A DNA stretch of 64,000 nt from Trichopria drosophilae (GCA_030407085.1 CM059584.1:134902001-134966000), one strand, 5' to 3'; shown: positions 1 to 13,660, numbered from the stretch's first letter. A program made the numbers and translations. Notes: generated from the sequence alone by a model not told the origin.

Positions 1-2239
1 GAAACGTGTTGAATAAGTATTGATATTTTATACAGTTATAAATTCCTCTCATTTTCTTCTTAAAATATATACACAAATTCAAACATGTTTGGTAAAAAAA
101 TTAGGATTAATTATTGCAGAGATAGGAAAAACTGTAATTTCTTCATTTTCATCGTAAAAATTGTCGACTAAAAAATCGTTATAATTCAATCCAAAAATTT
201 TGTTAATTTTGTCGATGCATTCCATGTTATTTGGGGACCACTTTACAAGGAATCTGTCAATTATTTAAAAAATGGCATTCAACTACTCGAAGTTAAAAAA
301 AAATTCAAAAAATCTCCTTTTTCCCGTTTAAAAACAATGTTAAATTGCAACTCGCGAGTGGCATGTGTTAATCAAGTTTAATCGATGCGCCAATTTTTGT
401 GATTTTTTTCATAAAATGAAACACTTTTGAGGGTTCAGACCGAAAAAAATTAAAAAATGACCAAAATATGGGTCACCCTAATGCACATGCATACACGAAA
501 ACAGAGAAATAGTTTTGAATATCTAAATAGTAAAATCTGGAAAAATTACGTTTGATAATTTTTCGAGGTCACTATTTAAATAGTAAAACTAATTTAAAAC
601 GATGGTCGTGTCTTATCCTACTATTTAGTTAGTAGTTCCAAATAAGTAGTTATTCTTTACGTGTTCATACTTATTAATGGGTCATGTCAAAAATATTGCC
701 TATAAATTACACATAATTATGAATCATACATGGTAACATCCAACATTTTTTTGTCCGGGTAATACAGCGCCTGTCAATAATACTTAATTCCTTTTTGATA
801 TTCTGACTTATTTCAAATTTTTTACTGTTTAATTTTTACGCAAGCATACGTAGAACCTCCTTCAATACACAGAAAAGTGACCTAATGAAAGAATGAATCA
901 GATTTATAACGTTCGTGATACAGTGGATTGTACTTTCAATACATTCAAGAATTTAAAAAGAAGACATTTTTATATTTCCCTCTTACGTTAAATTTAGGTT
1001 AGATAAAAAATAAATTATGATTTCACCATGACATTTTATAAAAAATTTATAGGACTTTTCCTACGTAATATAATTATTATGTCTAAAAATGTCAGTATTA
1101 CATTTTGACACCAGAGATTCTAAAAGAAAAAGTTTATTTTAATTTTTAATCGTGTCGAATGCATTCCCGTTTGACAACTATGTATTGAATTCCCGTTATG
1201 GCTGATTCATTCTTTGAATTTAAAATGACACAGTCAAAACGGCTGTGTTTTCCGTTCAATTAAAGCTCAATTACGTTTAATTTCAAGCACTATGTTTCGT
1301 ATACTTGTGAATGAAACCTATAATTAGAATGAATGCACTGAAACAATTTAATACCATCAACAGTGTACTGTATTTTACCCTTGCTTTCTTAAATTCTTTT
1401 TATAGATAACATAAAATAATCGATGCTATGAAGTACAAATATCAACGTAACAAGGTTAATGAACATTTTTAATATCTTTTCTATTGTTATCAAATGCAGA
1501 TATTGGAAATATCTGTTTACATTGTTTGACGTTCCTGAGAGGAAACGCAATTTTTTATCAATTTATATTGCACCTATAAAACAAATTATATTTTGTAGCT
1601 ATTTTGTTATTTCCACGACGTTTTCTTAAAAGTATTATTGTACAGTCTTAGAGTACGGATTAAATAAAAAATGTTTGCGAAAGAGATATCGTTAAAACAA
1701 TAGTGTTGCAGTAATCTTAAATAAGTAGCAAATATCGAAGATTACACCAACAGATAGATTGCCATAATTTTTCAATTATTTAAGCGAACAAAATAAAGTC
1801 GAAAGCCTCTATAAAACAAACGAAAACAAACAATATTTTATGTACTGAAGTTAAGTACCGATTATATAATACAGTATGATTTTACATAGATAATACATCA
1901 TTATGCTTACAATATACATTGCACATTGATAACAATTTAACCGGAAACTTTATGATATCAGGTGGCATTTAGTTCCTTTAAATAATAAATAACAACAGGT
2001 GACATTAAATTAAGAGAGCTTACTAACAGTATGCTTTCTGATGTTTAATTACACATCTTTTCTGAAAAGAACAGAAGCTAAATAGTAAAAATAGTACAGT
2101 ACATGAAATTACAGCAGTAAAATTTATGTGGGAACGAAACGAGAGTAGGTAGACAAGTTACCAATTTTGGTCAAATGAAATAAAACGACGAGCCTACTTT
2201 TAAAAGGAAAACAATCACAGAAAGCGATACATGCCGGAA
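1..2239. other. AT-rich non-genic DNA
   Basis: No frame with protein-like content, no RNA gene and no clear repeat was seen. It may be intergenic or an intron of a neighbouring gene. Confidence 0.5.
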
Positions 2240-2990
2240 ACAATCATTCAGGCCGATGAGCAATAAACGATAAGACTTTCCCTGTTGGAAAAAAGGTCGG
2301 CTTTCAGAACCAATGAAAAAAGAAAACCCGGTATCATCATTGAACTGTGGTCATGACACCAAGATCGGTTCATCCAAGTAGTTTGACACCGAGCACGTGC
2401 CTAAAACTGGAGTCGCGTGTCTGGGTAGCTTACCATGTTTTCGGAATGGATGAACCGGTCAGGCTCCAAAATCGGGTATCCAAGAAATTGGTAAAAATAT
2501 TAACCACCACTGCACCAAGACACTTCCATAACTCCGAAGCGTAATTCGATTTGTAAGAGCTACCACTGAAACGCGACGGACACAAAGGAATTTTTGTGTA
2601 GTTCGGGTGCACAAGAAGAGTGACGGACACTGACTGTCATGCATAGAGGAAAATCCAACGGTCGGTATAAGCCATGCGCGAACAGAGTCGCAAACGGCGT
2701 GGAATCGTGTGGCCCCACTCACACATTTGTGGGACTATAGGTGCATGCGCAAGGTTGAATCGGTGGAATTGTCGAGTTCGAGTCGACGACTCGAATCTCA
2801 TTCTCGTCTGGTCGATGACGACGATGACGTTACCGGTCTCGTGTCGCGACCAATGACTCACCTCGGTCGGATAGACAGACAACTGTAGCGCTGATAAGAC
2901 ATCCCTGATTACGTCATAAATCATCAAGTACCAATTCTTCCGTGTGCATTTCATTCCATTTTGCATTATATGCACATCCCGAGTTCTGCG
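2240..2990. other. GC- and CpG-richer island without recognised gene
   Basis: This stretch has visibly more G+C and CpG (for example CGAGTTCGAGTCGACGACTC near 2775) than the 2 kb on either side. Short overlapping frames occur on both strands but none resembles a known protein. It could be an untranslated exon, promoter or enhancer, or an old insertion. Confidence 0.3.
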
Positions 2991-3305
2991 ATTGTAATGA
3001 ATTTTTATGATTCACGCTAAGCACTTCAAATTAAGGTCGAGGATGCCGAGAACTAGTCAATGGTTTCGTTTAGTTCGTATTGACGATTAAATAAGATTTG
3101 TGCTGAACCTGAATTTTTTTACGTCACACCTGTAATTTCCTACAAATGGGTCGTATCGTGCCAAATGGGCCAACTTTTTTAAGCATTCGAGTTTTTGCAT
3201 ACGTGAACAGAACCTATTTTACCGAATAAAAATAATTAGTATCAACACGTTTGTATTGTAGAATATCAAAAGAAGCAAACTCCAAAATTACGAATAACCT
3301 ATTAA

Positions 3306-4238
3306 CCCCTTCAAACAAAGATCTTTGCCATTTAGGACTTTTCTCTGACTGCGGCAAAAACGCAAATCTTTGTCATGACATAAATTAGTCTAATGAAGTC
3401 AATAATATATCCAATTTGAAAACTTGAACATTTCTAGCCAGCCTAAGGTATACCGAACAACATGCCGTTGTCCTTTTTCAAAAACATGTTGTCAAAAAAA
3501 AGATACAAACTCTTAAAATATGTTGTTTTTACGATTTTGTAAAAATCTTTGTCATGAGCTATGTCGCCGTATTAGGTCAATTTATGCATTAAAAATTAAT
3601 GAAATCGTTTGAAACTTGCTACTCAGGGGTTTTCGAGGTCGCCGATTACAAATCTGATGATATATTTTGAAAATTCAAAATGGCGGATCCAATACCGCGA
3701 GTTAATGTTAGCCTTCCCCCGTTAACTTCGATATACAATATCTACTTACACATTTTACTACGAGGAGGTTGGAGAAAGGTCTTCAAAGTGAAATTTTTTC
3801 TGTTTTTATACATTTTTGTTCCCCATGTGGATAGATAATAAACTCTGTAAAATATCTACAAAAACTAAAAATATAGATTTGTAGCTGCAGAATCGAAGAA
3901 GTTTTTGATAAAAATACAAAATTCGGTATAAATATTCTATAAATAATCACGAGAGTGTTTCTATTGCCAACCTGCCACGAGCAGCATTATTTACATATGA
4001 ATAACAAATTGCCCTAATATTGTAATGCAAAAACTGATATAAGATTCGTAATCAGTTCGAATTTTGATTATGACGTCCGCCATATTGAATCCGCCATTTT
4101 AAATTTTCGAAATCTGACTTCAAATTCGTAATCGACGTCCCAAGAAATCCCTATACACCAAGTTACAGTAAAATCTAACCAAATTTTTTTTCCCGCATTT
4201 TGGGCACTTTTTGTGAAATTCTCGCCGCAGCGAAGGGG
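3306..4238. mobile_element. TTAA-flanked MITE, piggyBac-like
   Basis: TTAA occurs at 3302-3305 and again at 4239-4242, and the element ends are CCCCTTC and its complement GAAGGGG. A TTAA target duplication with CCC-starting termini is the piggyBac signature. The 933-bp element has no coding capacity. Inside, AAAATGGCGGATCC (about 3677) and its inverted form near 4087, plus CTACTCAGGGGTTTTCG (about 3619), recur in other elements of this window. Confidence 0.7.
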
Positions 4239-4242
4239 TTAA

Positions 4243-6797
4243 GGCGTGAAGAATTGGGAAGCTTCCAAAATTAGAGAATGCCTTATAAACTATTTCCGAA
4301 TTTTATTATAGAAATTATATAGAAAACTACATAACTGATAAAAGATTAATAAAATCTGCAAAATCTGGATACTTCTATCTAGACCACAATTTCGGCAATT
4401 CTACGATGTCGATCGAACCAAAGACCAATGCAACAATCTTTTTAAGGGGACCAGATCTCGAATTTGAAGCTACACTACCGGCCAAAAGTTCGTGAACACT
4501 CTGAATTTGTTAAATCATCAAATAATGCATTCTATCTCTGAATCGTTAACGATAATGATAAAACTCATTTAAAGTACACAAACAAAGCTTTCAATTGGTG
4601 CATTTAGTTTTACTTCAGACGTTATAGTTTCGTAGTAGTCAAATTTTAAAAATGTTAAAATTTGCAATTTTTTTCTTTCGACTTTAGACACTGACAAAAA
4701 GTCTTAAAAATGTTTCTGCATACAGTCAATTTTTGTTTAAATTCTACAATTCAAGGGCTTTAAAATGGCCCTTGTGAAAAGTCTATACGATTTTTTGTTC
4801 CTGAGTTATGATTTTTTAAAAATTGCCAGTTTACCTCATTTTGACAGAATTCTTTGGAAAAAGGTAAAAAGTTGATAACTCAAAAAAAATAGTAACTCTG
4901 ACAAAAAAGATCGTATGTAATTTTTACAAGAGCTATGTCAAAGCTCTTGAATTATAGTATTTAGCAAAAAATTAAAATACACAGAAAATTTTATTACACT
5001 TTTTGTTAGTGTTAAAAGTTGAAAGAAAAAAATGGCAAATTTTATCATTTTTAAAATTTGACAACTGCGAAACTAAAACGTCTGAAGTGAAACTAAATGC
5101 ACCAGTTGAAAGCTTTGTTTGTGTACTTTAAAAGACATCGATTGAGTTTTATCATTATCGTTAAGGATTTGGAGATAGAACGCATTATTTGACGAGTTAA
5201 AAAATTCAGAGAGTTCACGAACTTTTGGCCGGTAGTGTATGTTAAGTAATAACTAAAAAAATTGTAAATATTTTTATTCTGTCAGTATTTTAGGTAAGAA
5301 ATAATGTGAAATGAAAACAAAAAATTCCTGGGTTTTTCCCGCATTTAGGTCATGCTTATTTTTCTCAAAGTTGAAATAAAGCAAAATCAATATCCTTATT
5401 TCATATAGAGGGTTTAAGAAACAAAATAAAAAAAGAGCCATCTGAAAATATTGAAATTTGTGCGAAAAAACCTTTTTTTCACTTTTGAAAAAATTATGAA
5501 TAATAGGACCCCCATAGCGTTAGTTGTTTTGAAACTAATTTTTCCGACGTAATTTGATGTGTTGAATACGAACATCGTAATGATAATTGTCAATTATTTC
5601 TGGCTATTTCGGATATTAGGGTATGGATTTTGCTTCATTTCAACATTAAGTAAAATTAGCATGTCAAAAACGCAGGAAAAAACCACGAATTTTTGTTTTA
5701 GATTTAACATTATTTTTCACCCGAAATACTGCCAGAAAAAAATTATTACCAATTTTTAAAGTTATTATTTAACATAGCTGAAAATTTGGGATCCGGTCCC
5801 TTTAAAGTAGAAACGACACTGATGTATACTGAAGATGAGATCCAACTCTATGGCCAAATTTCAACAAAACCCAAGATTCCTGGACGAATCTGAAAGAAAA
5901 CTGATTATTCTGACGAAATTTGTGAAAATATCATTCCTTCCATCAGATGAAACAAATTCTGTTCGCCAATAGTTAGGTTAGATGCAGCCTGGTTCCAGCA
6001 ACTATTGCCACGTAGAATTCGAAACCACTTTTGCTTTTCGACATTCTTGAACCTGCAACATATAGGAAAACACCAGGAGGAAATAAACAAAGGTTATGTT
6101 AACCTTCTTTTTTACAATTTCCAATGCGATATACTTTTTATGTAGGTTGAACCGAAACTGTCGGAAAATCCGCATTCTCTTCTGTCGATGCAATCGTTAC
6201 TAAGGTTTGTTGATTTCTAATGCGATCGATTTTGTTAAATTTTCCGTACAATCTCCACTAGAAGTACGTCAAACTGGACCAAATTTGAAAAAATATTAAT
6301 GCACTTTTAGTGTTCTTTTCTTGTGTTTTTTGTGTGTCCTGCAGGAAGTCAAGAAGTCAGGAATTTCAACAAATGGAAGCGGTTTCAGATTTTTTGTTCG
6401 AACATTGTTGAATTATGATAAAGAGGTCAACCTGTATTATAATTCTGAATGCTCCTAAACAACATCAAATTCATCTGATGCAAGGGCAATAATTTTTGCA
6501 TATTTCGTGAGAATAATCGTTGTTCGTTTAGGTTCATTCCAGGAATTTTCACATTTAGAGAAATTTGTCCATAACGAGAATTTGTGTCCCAAATTCAGTG
6601 TTCAAGATAGATTTCACTGGTGTCGTTTATACTAATGTTTTATAGGTCTTTTGATTATAGAACTATCGTGGTGTCTTAGAAATTTCAAAGAAGATAGGAG
6701 AATGGTTTCCAGAGTTTGTTCATCATTTATATAGTTTTTCACTTAGTAAAATAGGGCAATGCTTTTAAAGGCATTCTCTAATTTTAGGAGCTTTCCA
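4243..6797. mobile_element. Degraded inverted-repeat composite hosting a nested MITE
   Basis: Matching inverted arms: AAAATTAGAGAATGCCTT near 4268 pairs with AAGGCATTCTCTAATTTT near 6769, and GGGGACCAGATCTCGAATTTG near 4446 pairs with a match near 5775. TTAA lies at both outer limits. A fold-back mariner-like MITE sits inside the left arm. The remainder (5240-6750) is AT-rich with no gene seen. Confidence 0.5.
4473..5237. mobile_element. Fold-back mariner/Tc1-like MITE
   Basis: The ends are CACTACCGGCCAAAAGTTCG and the exact reverse complement, each flanked by TA (4471-4472 and 5238-5239). Almost the whole 765 bp is one large imperfect palindrome with arms of roughly 380 bp; for example the GCTTTCAATTGGTGCATTTA block near 4587 reappears inverted near 5095. 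The TIR resembles Tc1/mariner termini and TA is their target. No transposase frame is present. Confidence 0.8.
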
Positions 6798-7450
6798 TTT
6801 CTTAACGCAGATGGGTTGCTTATTTTTATAACCTTTTATAAAGAGAATTTAATGCTTTATCTTTTTTCTTAAGAACATTTTTTATGTCATTCGTATGTTT
6901 GATACGAAAAGCAAAAAACGTATTTTTTCAGCTTTTTTTGTTCGATCTCCTCATAATCCAGTGTGGATCAACTCCGAAAACTAATCAGATCTAAGTTAGG
7001 CAATGAGAAACTCAAAAAGAGGTTAAACATTAAAATCCTGTTTACCCGACGTAAGTACAAGATCACGAATGAACATTTTTTTATTGCACTTTTTAGTTGT
7101 TTAGAGTCTGATACGTCGACATTTAATGAAAAACTATAGGGTATTTTTTGTTACCGCGGTGACCAAATCCAATATTTTGTCCACAGTTTTGATCTGGGTC
7201 GAACTAATAAGATGGTATTTTTTTTTGCAGGCGAACTAATAATAAAAAAATAACACCGTGTAGGTGGCGCAGTCAGATCTACACTTTGGGGTACTTTTTT
7301 CAGGTGGTTCCCCTTGCTCTCGCACCTGTTTGCGCGTGGGTGTATGTGCGTGTGTGCTTGTGTACACCTTATGTTTCATTAAACAAGTGCTGTTCATACT
7401 CATTTTTAAAAATATTTAGGAGTAAAAAATACAAGATCAAACAGAAAATG

Positions 7451-9290
7451 ACTCTTTTTTTTTTAATTTGTATTTGTATTTATTTGACATTAAGCCTTGA
7501 TGACGATACATTGCGTTATCTTATGGGTAAAACTTATAACTAAAATATTAGAAAATTATTAACATTATGTAGATTGTATTGTAAAGTGTTGTTACACGAT
7601 ATTAATTAATAAAATAAGGTTAAGTACAAACTGGTAAAAATGCGAGTGAAATTAGATTGAAAACGAATAGAAAAATAAGGTGAATGAGATGAATGAGTGA
7701 GGTTAATGAATGACTGAGTGAAAGAGTATTATGTGTATATATGGAGGAGGGATGTGTCAGTTGATGGTTTGTCATAGATCTGAAGAAATGAGTAATGAAG
7801 CGATTTGAACTTTTTTGATGCGATTGTACCGCACTTATTTTTTTTGTTTATTTAATGTCACATGCACCTAAAATGGTTATTAGCGGCTACAGTTGTTTTT
7901 ACATATCAACATAATTTTTGCTAATTATGGCTAATTACAATTTTTTTTAGGTATTTGTTTTCTTAATGAATTTTATAGTATTCTCATAGGTCGGGGAACA
8001 AAGTTCCGAAAATCAAAACCCCGAAAGGTTAAAATGTCGATATTGTGTGAATCTAAGATATTTTAATTTGCTTTCTCTTTGCCAAATTTTTAAAGACAAA
8101 GTGAACAAAATCACGCTGGAGCCATGCTATTTCGAAATTTTGGCCTTTCGGTGTGTAAGTTTAATAGTTTCTTCGTTTCTGTTGAACTTGTTTCTTGTTT
8201 CTGGATGGTCTGGAATCTCCAAGAATAGGCGTTTAATTGTTAACCTTTCGTTGTAGGTGTTACACGAGTTAGGTTCTTCTTTTGTGATCAAGTAAATGTG
8301 GGTGAGGTTAATATGACCGATTTTTAGTTTTCTCAGGCGTATTTGATCACTTCGATTGAAAGTGTATGCTGGATTTGGCTCGAATATATCCTTCCTTGTT
8401 GTTTTGAGATAGGTGTGTCTCAAATTTTTCCATTACTCGTTTTGGAATTCTTTTAGTGATGCCTTTAGTATCGGTTTTAGATCTTCGTAATGCATTGCAA
8501 TTTCTCGTACCTTGTTGTCATAATTGTTTCTTTTTGGCCGCTTTATCGACTCGTTCATTTCTTGGTAACTTGAACTGTGTTAGACCCCATTGAAACACAA
8601 CGTTTTTTGTATTTTCCTTTGATGTTGTTCAGATAATTTGTTTTATTATAGGATTTTTTTAATTTGTGGTTTAAAGCGCTTGTAGGACACTTTTGGAGTC
8701 TGTATTGATCAAGAAGTTCGGTGTATTTGAGTTTTCTATAGAACTTATTGCTCTGAGTTCAGCGTAAGTTTCGCTCGAAAATATTGAAAAGGGATTGGGT
8801 AAGTTGCAGACAATAAGTGAGTAAGTGTTTCCTTGTTTTATATTATTATCGCGCAAAAAGTGCCGTTTCCTGATTTAGATCCGTCATATACATCTTATCA
8901 TGGTCCTGTTATTTCTTTGTAATTTCTAAATGTAAATTTTTGATGAGTTCTTAGTTTGCATTTGCTTTTGACCATGGTGATGGTAGGTGTATTATTTGAG
9001 ATTTCTGTATTGTCCAAGGAGGAATTTGATATGGCTTTGTCTCCGCTTTATTTGATATTTGAACATTGAGTTCTGTGGTATATTTTTCGATGCGTATGTT
9101 TTTTTTTTGTTTTGAACTTATATGGAAAGTTGTTGAAGAACAGCCATTCGTAAGTGGCGTTGGTTCGGTTTGATGCAGTTTTTCTAACGTAGTTTAGGGT
9201 CAAGTCACTCCTTCTAATTTCAAGTGTTAGTACCCTGGTAGAAATGAAAACATTTTTTGTAGAATTCTTGTATAACATTCTTATTTACCA
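7451..9290 (-). pseudogene. Dead non-LTR retrotransposon, RNase H end of ORF2
   Basis: Minus-strand fragments follow the usual ORF2 order. First IRRSDLTLNYVRKTASNR (about 9230-9160), then PPWTIQK (about 9020), then RNase H with DGSKSGNGTFCA (about 8885), SIFSSETYAELRAIS and INTDSKSVLQAL (8790-8675). Last comes LRKLKIGHINLTHIYLITKE with a Cys/His-like tail (8335-8200). Catalytic-type Asp, Glu and Asp of RNase H are visible. Stops and frameshifts break it, and the 5' part is missing. The 3' end is A-rich (T-run at 7451 on the plus strand). A hAT-like MITE interrupts the 3' part. Confidence 0.8.
7990..8156. mobile_element. hAT-like MITE, copy 1 (truncated)
   Basis: It begins GTCGGGGAACAAAGTTCCG and carries the internal block AAATTTTTAAAGACAAAGTG and the end TTTGGCCTTTCGGTGTG shared with two other copies. 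Its right terminus is lost. It lies inside the dead retrotransposon, so it inserted later or was captured there. Confidence 0.65.
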
Positions 9291-9843
9291 TGTTAAAGGT
9301 ATAAGGGAAATGGCCTGTCTAAGAAAAAATGGACAAATTTCTACCAGGGTAGTCGTGCTTCAGAAAGTAAACTTTCAACTGGTCTTGTTCTAAAAGCATG
9401 TATTTTTGTCTCTTAAAAAAGTATCGAAAAAGTTACAATAATCACTTAAGACAATTTTTTTAGCAATTATTTAAGTATGAAAATAATGTAAATTATAACT
9501 CCAAAATAATTGCAATTTTTCAGTTGTATTATTTTTAAATGCACTATAAAAATCACTAACTTATTTTTATTTATTTGTGTATTTATAGTCAAATATATTT
9601 TATGGAGGTATTCTACAAATAATATTCTAAAAATTTGGTAGGATAAATGAAAATAAAAAAATGTTTTCAGAAAGTGGCCCGCTCGGCATGGAACGTCCTA
9701 TACAATTTCTTCGAATAACAGATCAGCCATAATGAATCTTGACATTTTTCCCCAGAATTCAAATAAGATAACGAAATTTGAATTTGGAAATTTTGTAAAA
9801 TTCTTCTGTGGGGTTGTAATTGTGAACTTGACAAGGCTTCAGA

Positions 9844-10035
9844 GGCGGGGAACAAAGTTGCGAAAATCAACACACCGAAAAGCCAAAATTTCGATGTAGC
9901 ATGGCTCCAGCGTGATTTTCTTCACTTTGTCTTTGAAAATTTGGCAAAAAGAAAGCAAATTAATACCTTGGACTCACGGAATATCGAAAGTTTAGCCTTT
10001 CGGGGTTTTGCTTTTCGGAACATTGTTCCTCGCCC
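9844..10035. mobile_element. hAT-like MITE, copy 2 (complete)
   Basis: The 192-bp element has termini GGCGGGGAACAAAGTTGCG and, inverted, GGGCGAGGAACAATGTTCCG. It is flanked by an exact 8-bp direct repeat GCTTCAGA at 9836-9843 and 10036-10043. An 8-bp target duplication with short TIRs points to the hAT superfamily. The interior is itself largely palindromic. Non-coding. Confidence 0.75.
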
Positions 10036-10792
10036 GCTTCAGAATTTGTAAAAATTATTATTTACTGCTGCATTAAATAAATTGTAACGAAAGCACCTGA
10101 CGTAAAACGCTTTCGTTGTAACAAACTTTCAATGGTTATATGTGCATCTGTTTTAATTGTTGTCCATAATTAATATTGTCTTAAACTAATGAAAATGAAC
10201 CTTTTAATATTTCAGCAATAAAGTTCTTTACGATCTTTTATTTCCATTAAAACAAGCGCGAACTGAAAATCAAAATGATGTTTTTCATAATTTATATGCC
10301 GAACGACTTATTTTTTATACGTAGCACCTGCGTATACAGTTATTATTCTTGTCAACCTCTTTTCACAGACAAATATCCAAAAAGTGTACAGGTTTTACAA
10401 TGAGCCTATTTGGTATCGAGGCCATTCGCCTTCTAAGAATATTACCAAATAGTTCATCTTCATTTGAGAGGTACCCTCTTTTGCAGGAGAAGAAGCATAG
10501 GGAAAACCACATTGTGGGAAAAGCCCACGTCGGGTACATCAATTCATAAAGAATCGATTTGGTCCTCAACAAACCATGTTTACTTAAGGATTATTCATCA
10601 AAATACACTTAAGATCATTGGGGGATATGAAAAGTAACAGTTTACAGAGAATCTTTTTACTTCATTATTTATCCAGAGATTCGATAAAAAGAAATATGAC
10701 ATTTTAAACATTTTCAATTTATAAATTATTTTAATATATATTAACAATTGCACGCAGTTATTAACAATATATTTAATTCGGTGTTTACTAAA

Positions 10793-11039
10793 CCCGGGAA
10801 AAATGGATTATATACAATTATATATCATTATATCGAAATTTAGATAAAATTATATATAATAATATATAATTATATATGTTTATATACGATTATATACAAT
10901 TATATACAATTTTGTATACAATTAGATCCAATTATATATAATTATATATAATCATATATAATCATATATAAATAATTATTATACAAACAAAATATATATA
11001 ATTATTATATATAACTGTATATAATCCATTTTTCCCGGG
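10793..11039. repeat. AT-dinucleotide-rich element with perfect inverted ends
   Basis: The left end CCCGGGAAAAATGGATTATA continues to a 23-bp perfect match with the inverted right end, and about 32 bp match with one mismatch. Between them lie variants of TATATAATTATATA. No target duplication is clear. Confidence 0.7.
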
Positions 11040-13130
11040 AAGGGTAGTTCATGTTTATTACGAGTTAATAAAATTTATGTATTGAAGTACCGATTGCATA
11101 TTTGACAGAATTAAATAGTTGGTTAGAGAAACTTTGATGAGATGTGGGTAATTCTTAAAAACTTTAGATCATAAAAGTAGAAAAGTCCTCCTGATTTATC
11201 ATATTCCTGAAATTGATATAAGTTATTACGTCCGCTAAGATTCCCGATAAGTGATTCATTTTTTAAGCAAGATGGAAGGGATTTTAAATTATTTTCGATA
11301 TCCGATAAAGGGATATCATTTTATAATAATAAACGTATAACTGTGATAAATATTTACAATGAAACTCACAGGGAATCAGTAAAGAGTGACTAATTTTAAA
11401 TGAAAAGTGATTTACCGATTCAGTTCCAATAGCTTTATACTTTCTCTGGAAATCAGCGAGTATTCACTAAATTGCAATTCTGAAAGAGATAATGCATATT
11501 GAAGCCAAATCAATTATAATATGGTAATGATCAACAAAACGTTTGACAATGATTAAATTTCTAAGCGTAAGCTAGTCACTCCACTAAGAAAGAAATCAAA
11601 GAAATGCCACTAAAATCTATTTTCTAATTGTTCAAAATATGACTTTCCAATAAATATCGCAATATTTTTAAAAGAATTAAAAGGTGGATTTTGAAGAAGA
11701 TTTTCAATATATGAAAAATATACAATAAGTTGCATTTGATTGTATATTAAAAGTAAGTAATTTTCATATTAACTTTAGTGGATTTTACTTTCTAAACTTT
11801 CTTGAAGTAATTTGACTTGATTGATACTAGAATATCGTGCAAAATTGTAATTATGTCACTTGGAAGAATTAAAAGGAAATCAGTGATCAATTAACCACAA
11901 TTAACCAATCATTTTTTGCCCCAATCCGTAATGAAATTAGCACTATTGAATGTACTAATTACCTTAATTCTTTTCAAAACAAAAAAACGTAATATACAAT
12001 ATTTTTGTTGTTAATGGTGAAAAGTGATGCGTGTAAGTAGAAATACTAGTAACAATTATCTAAAACCATTCGTCAATTGGTAATAAAGCAACAAAACTAA
12101 GAGTAAGGTTCAATTATTATAAGGAAATATTATTCGTTTGAAAACATGAGTTAATTTTTGTTACTTCAAAGGAAATTTTTGTAACAGTAAAAGTGTTTAC
12201 TTAGACATTAATATTTCTTTCCTCAATTCCGAATTGATTATTAATAAATACCAATCGCACGCTAATATTAACTAATCGATTTATGAAGATTTCAATCTTA
12301 ATTTCTTACCGGTTAAAAAATTGCACATTTGGTCGGTATACATCGTCTGCATACAAACGCAAAATGCGAGAAAAGTTATGTAGTTTTTAAAGAGGCCTTC
12401 TTAATAGTAAAATGTTCTTCTCGGTGAATAACAAAATAAATTTCCTTTTTTTCTATAGAATACTGAATTTTTACGTAAAACGCATGAAAAGTATAGCTAG
12501 TGACCTTTTTAAATAAAATGAGATGAATTCTTCATCTAGACTTTTTACAGTAATTTCAGCAAAAAAGAGAAATTTCTTAACTTTTGAATATTTCGATATT
12601 TTGTAACATACTGATGTAAATTTAACATAAATTCTCGTCCTCTCATTGTCATACGATCCTTTGAATCGGAGAAATTTGTAGTATGGATGTTTTGGAAAGA
12701 TTTCAATGCATAAAGTAGCACAGCTACTTTTTTTTTATTGTGTGTTCTGTTACGTCATTACGCAATGCCACGATTATACATAGAATTCCGCAGTGTTCAA
12801 CAATTGATTGAGGAGAATTCTTCAAAGGAAGATGCATGTCAACTGTGAATTTCATAACATTCTAACTCAACGTCTCTTAAATGCATTTTGTTTGTACGTA
12901 TAGATACGAATAATTAAAGACAAGCTCTGTAGATTTGTTTTCTGATTTTCATACTATTATTGTTTGAGAATTGTAAAAAGGAGTAATGGCTACATACTGG
13001 ATATTCTTGTATGTTGGTGTGTGTAAATATATAATAGATATTTCTTTAAGAGTTTCTAATCGTCGAAAAACGCTTTATGTAAATGCGTTCCCCGTGATAA
13101 ATAAAAAAAAATAGGGTAAGGTATCCTAAT
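11040..13130. other. AT-rich non-genic DNA
   Basis: No protein-like frame, RNA gene or clear transposon ends were seen. Confidence 0.5.
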
Positions 13131-13408
13131 AATACGCATTAGGGTGGAGTGAAAAAGTACAATTTCCGATTTTCATATCGTCTGGAAGTTGCACTTCCGT
13201 AAGATCTGTAGGACAACATCTACAACAAATTTCTAGTATTTTTTTGGTGTGTGTAGAAATAACAAAATATTCGTACATAACTCCTTCAAGATAACTTTAA
13301 AGCAACCGTTATCCATAAGAAACAGTGGAATTATCAATAAAAAAATGATTCTGGGTCAGTTTTTGTAAGAATTCTCTTGTTTGTGTCTTGATATTTCCGT
13401 TCAAATTC

Positions 13409-13660
13409 ATCCTAAAATTATGACCTTATAAAGTTCGGAAATTTGGCAGTCTTCGGCTTAAAATGAGCACTTATGGATTAACAAATAACGTTTCGATGCA
13501 GAGTTATAGTAGTTTGAAAGAAATTGTTTTTTGATCGAAAATCAAATAAACGAAAAACTTTGTTGAATAATTGTTTGGAAATAAAGGGCAAAAATCAAAA
13601 GCATTTTAAGCCTAAGGCTCCCAATTTTTCAAACTTTATAAGATCATAATTTTAGGATGA
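13409..13660. repeat. Inverted repeat (fold-back remnant)
   Basis: CATCCTAAAATTATGACCTT near 13409 pairs with AAGATCATAATTTTAGGATG ending at 13660. The match runs about 57 bp with mismatches and a spacer of about 140 bp. It is likely the core of an old MITE. Confidence 0.6.
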
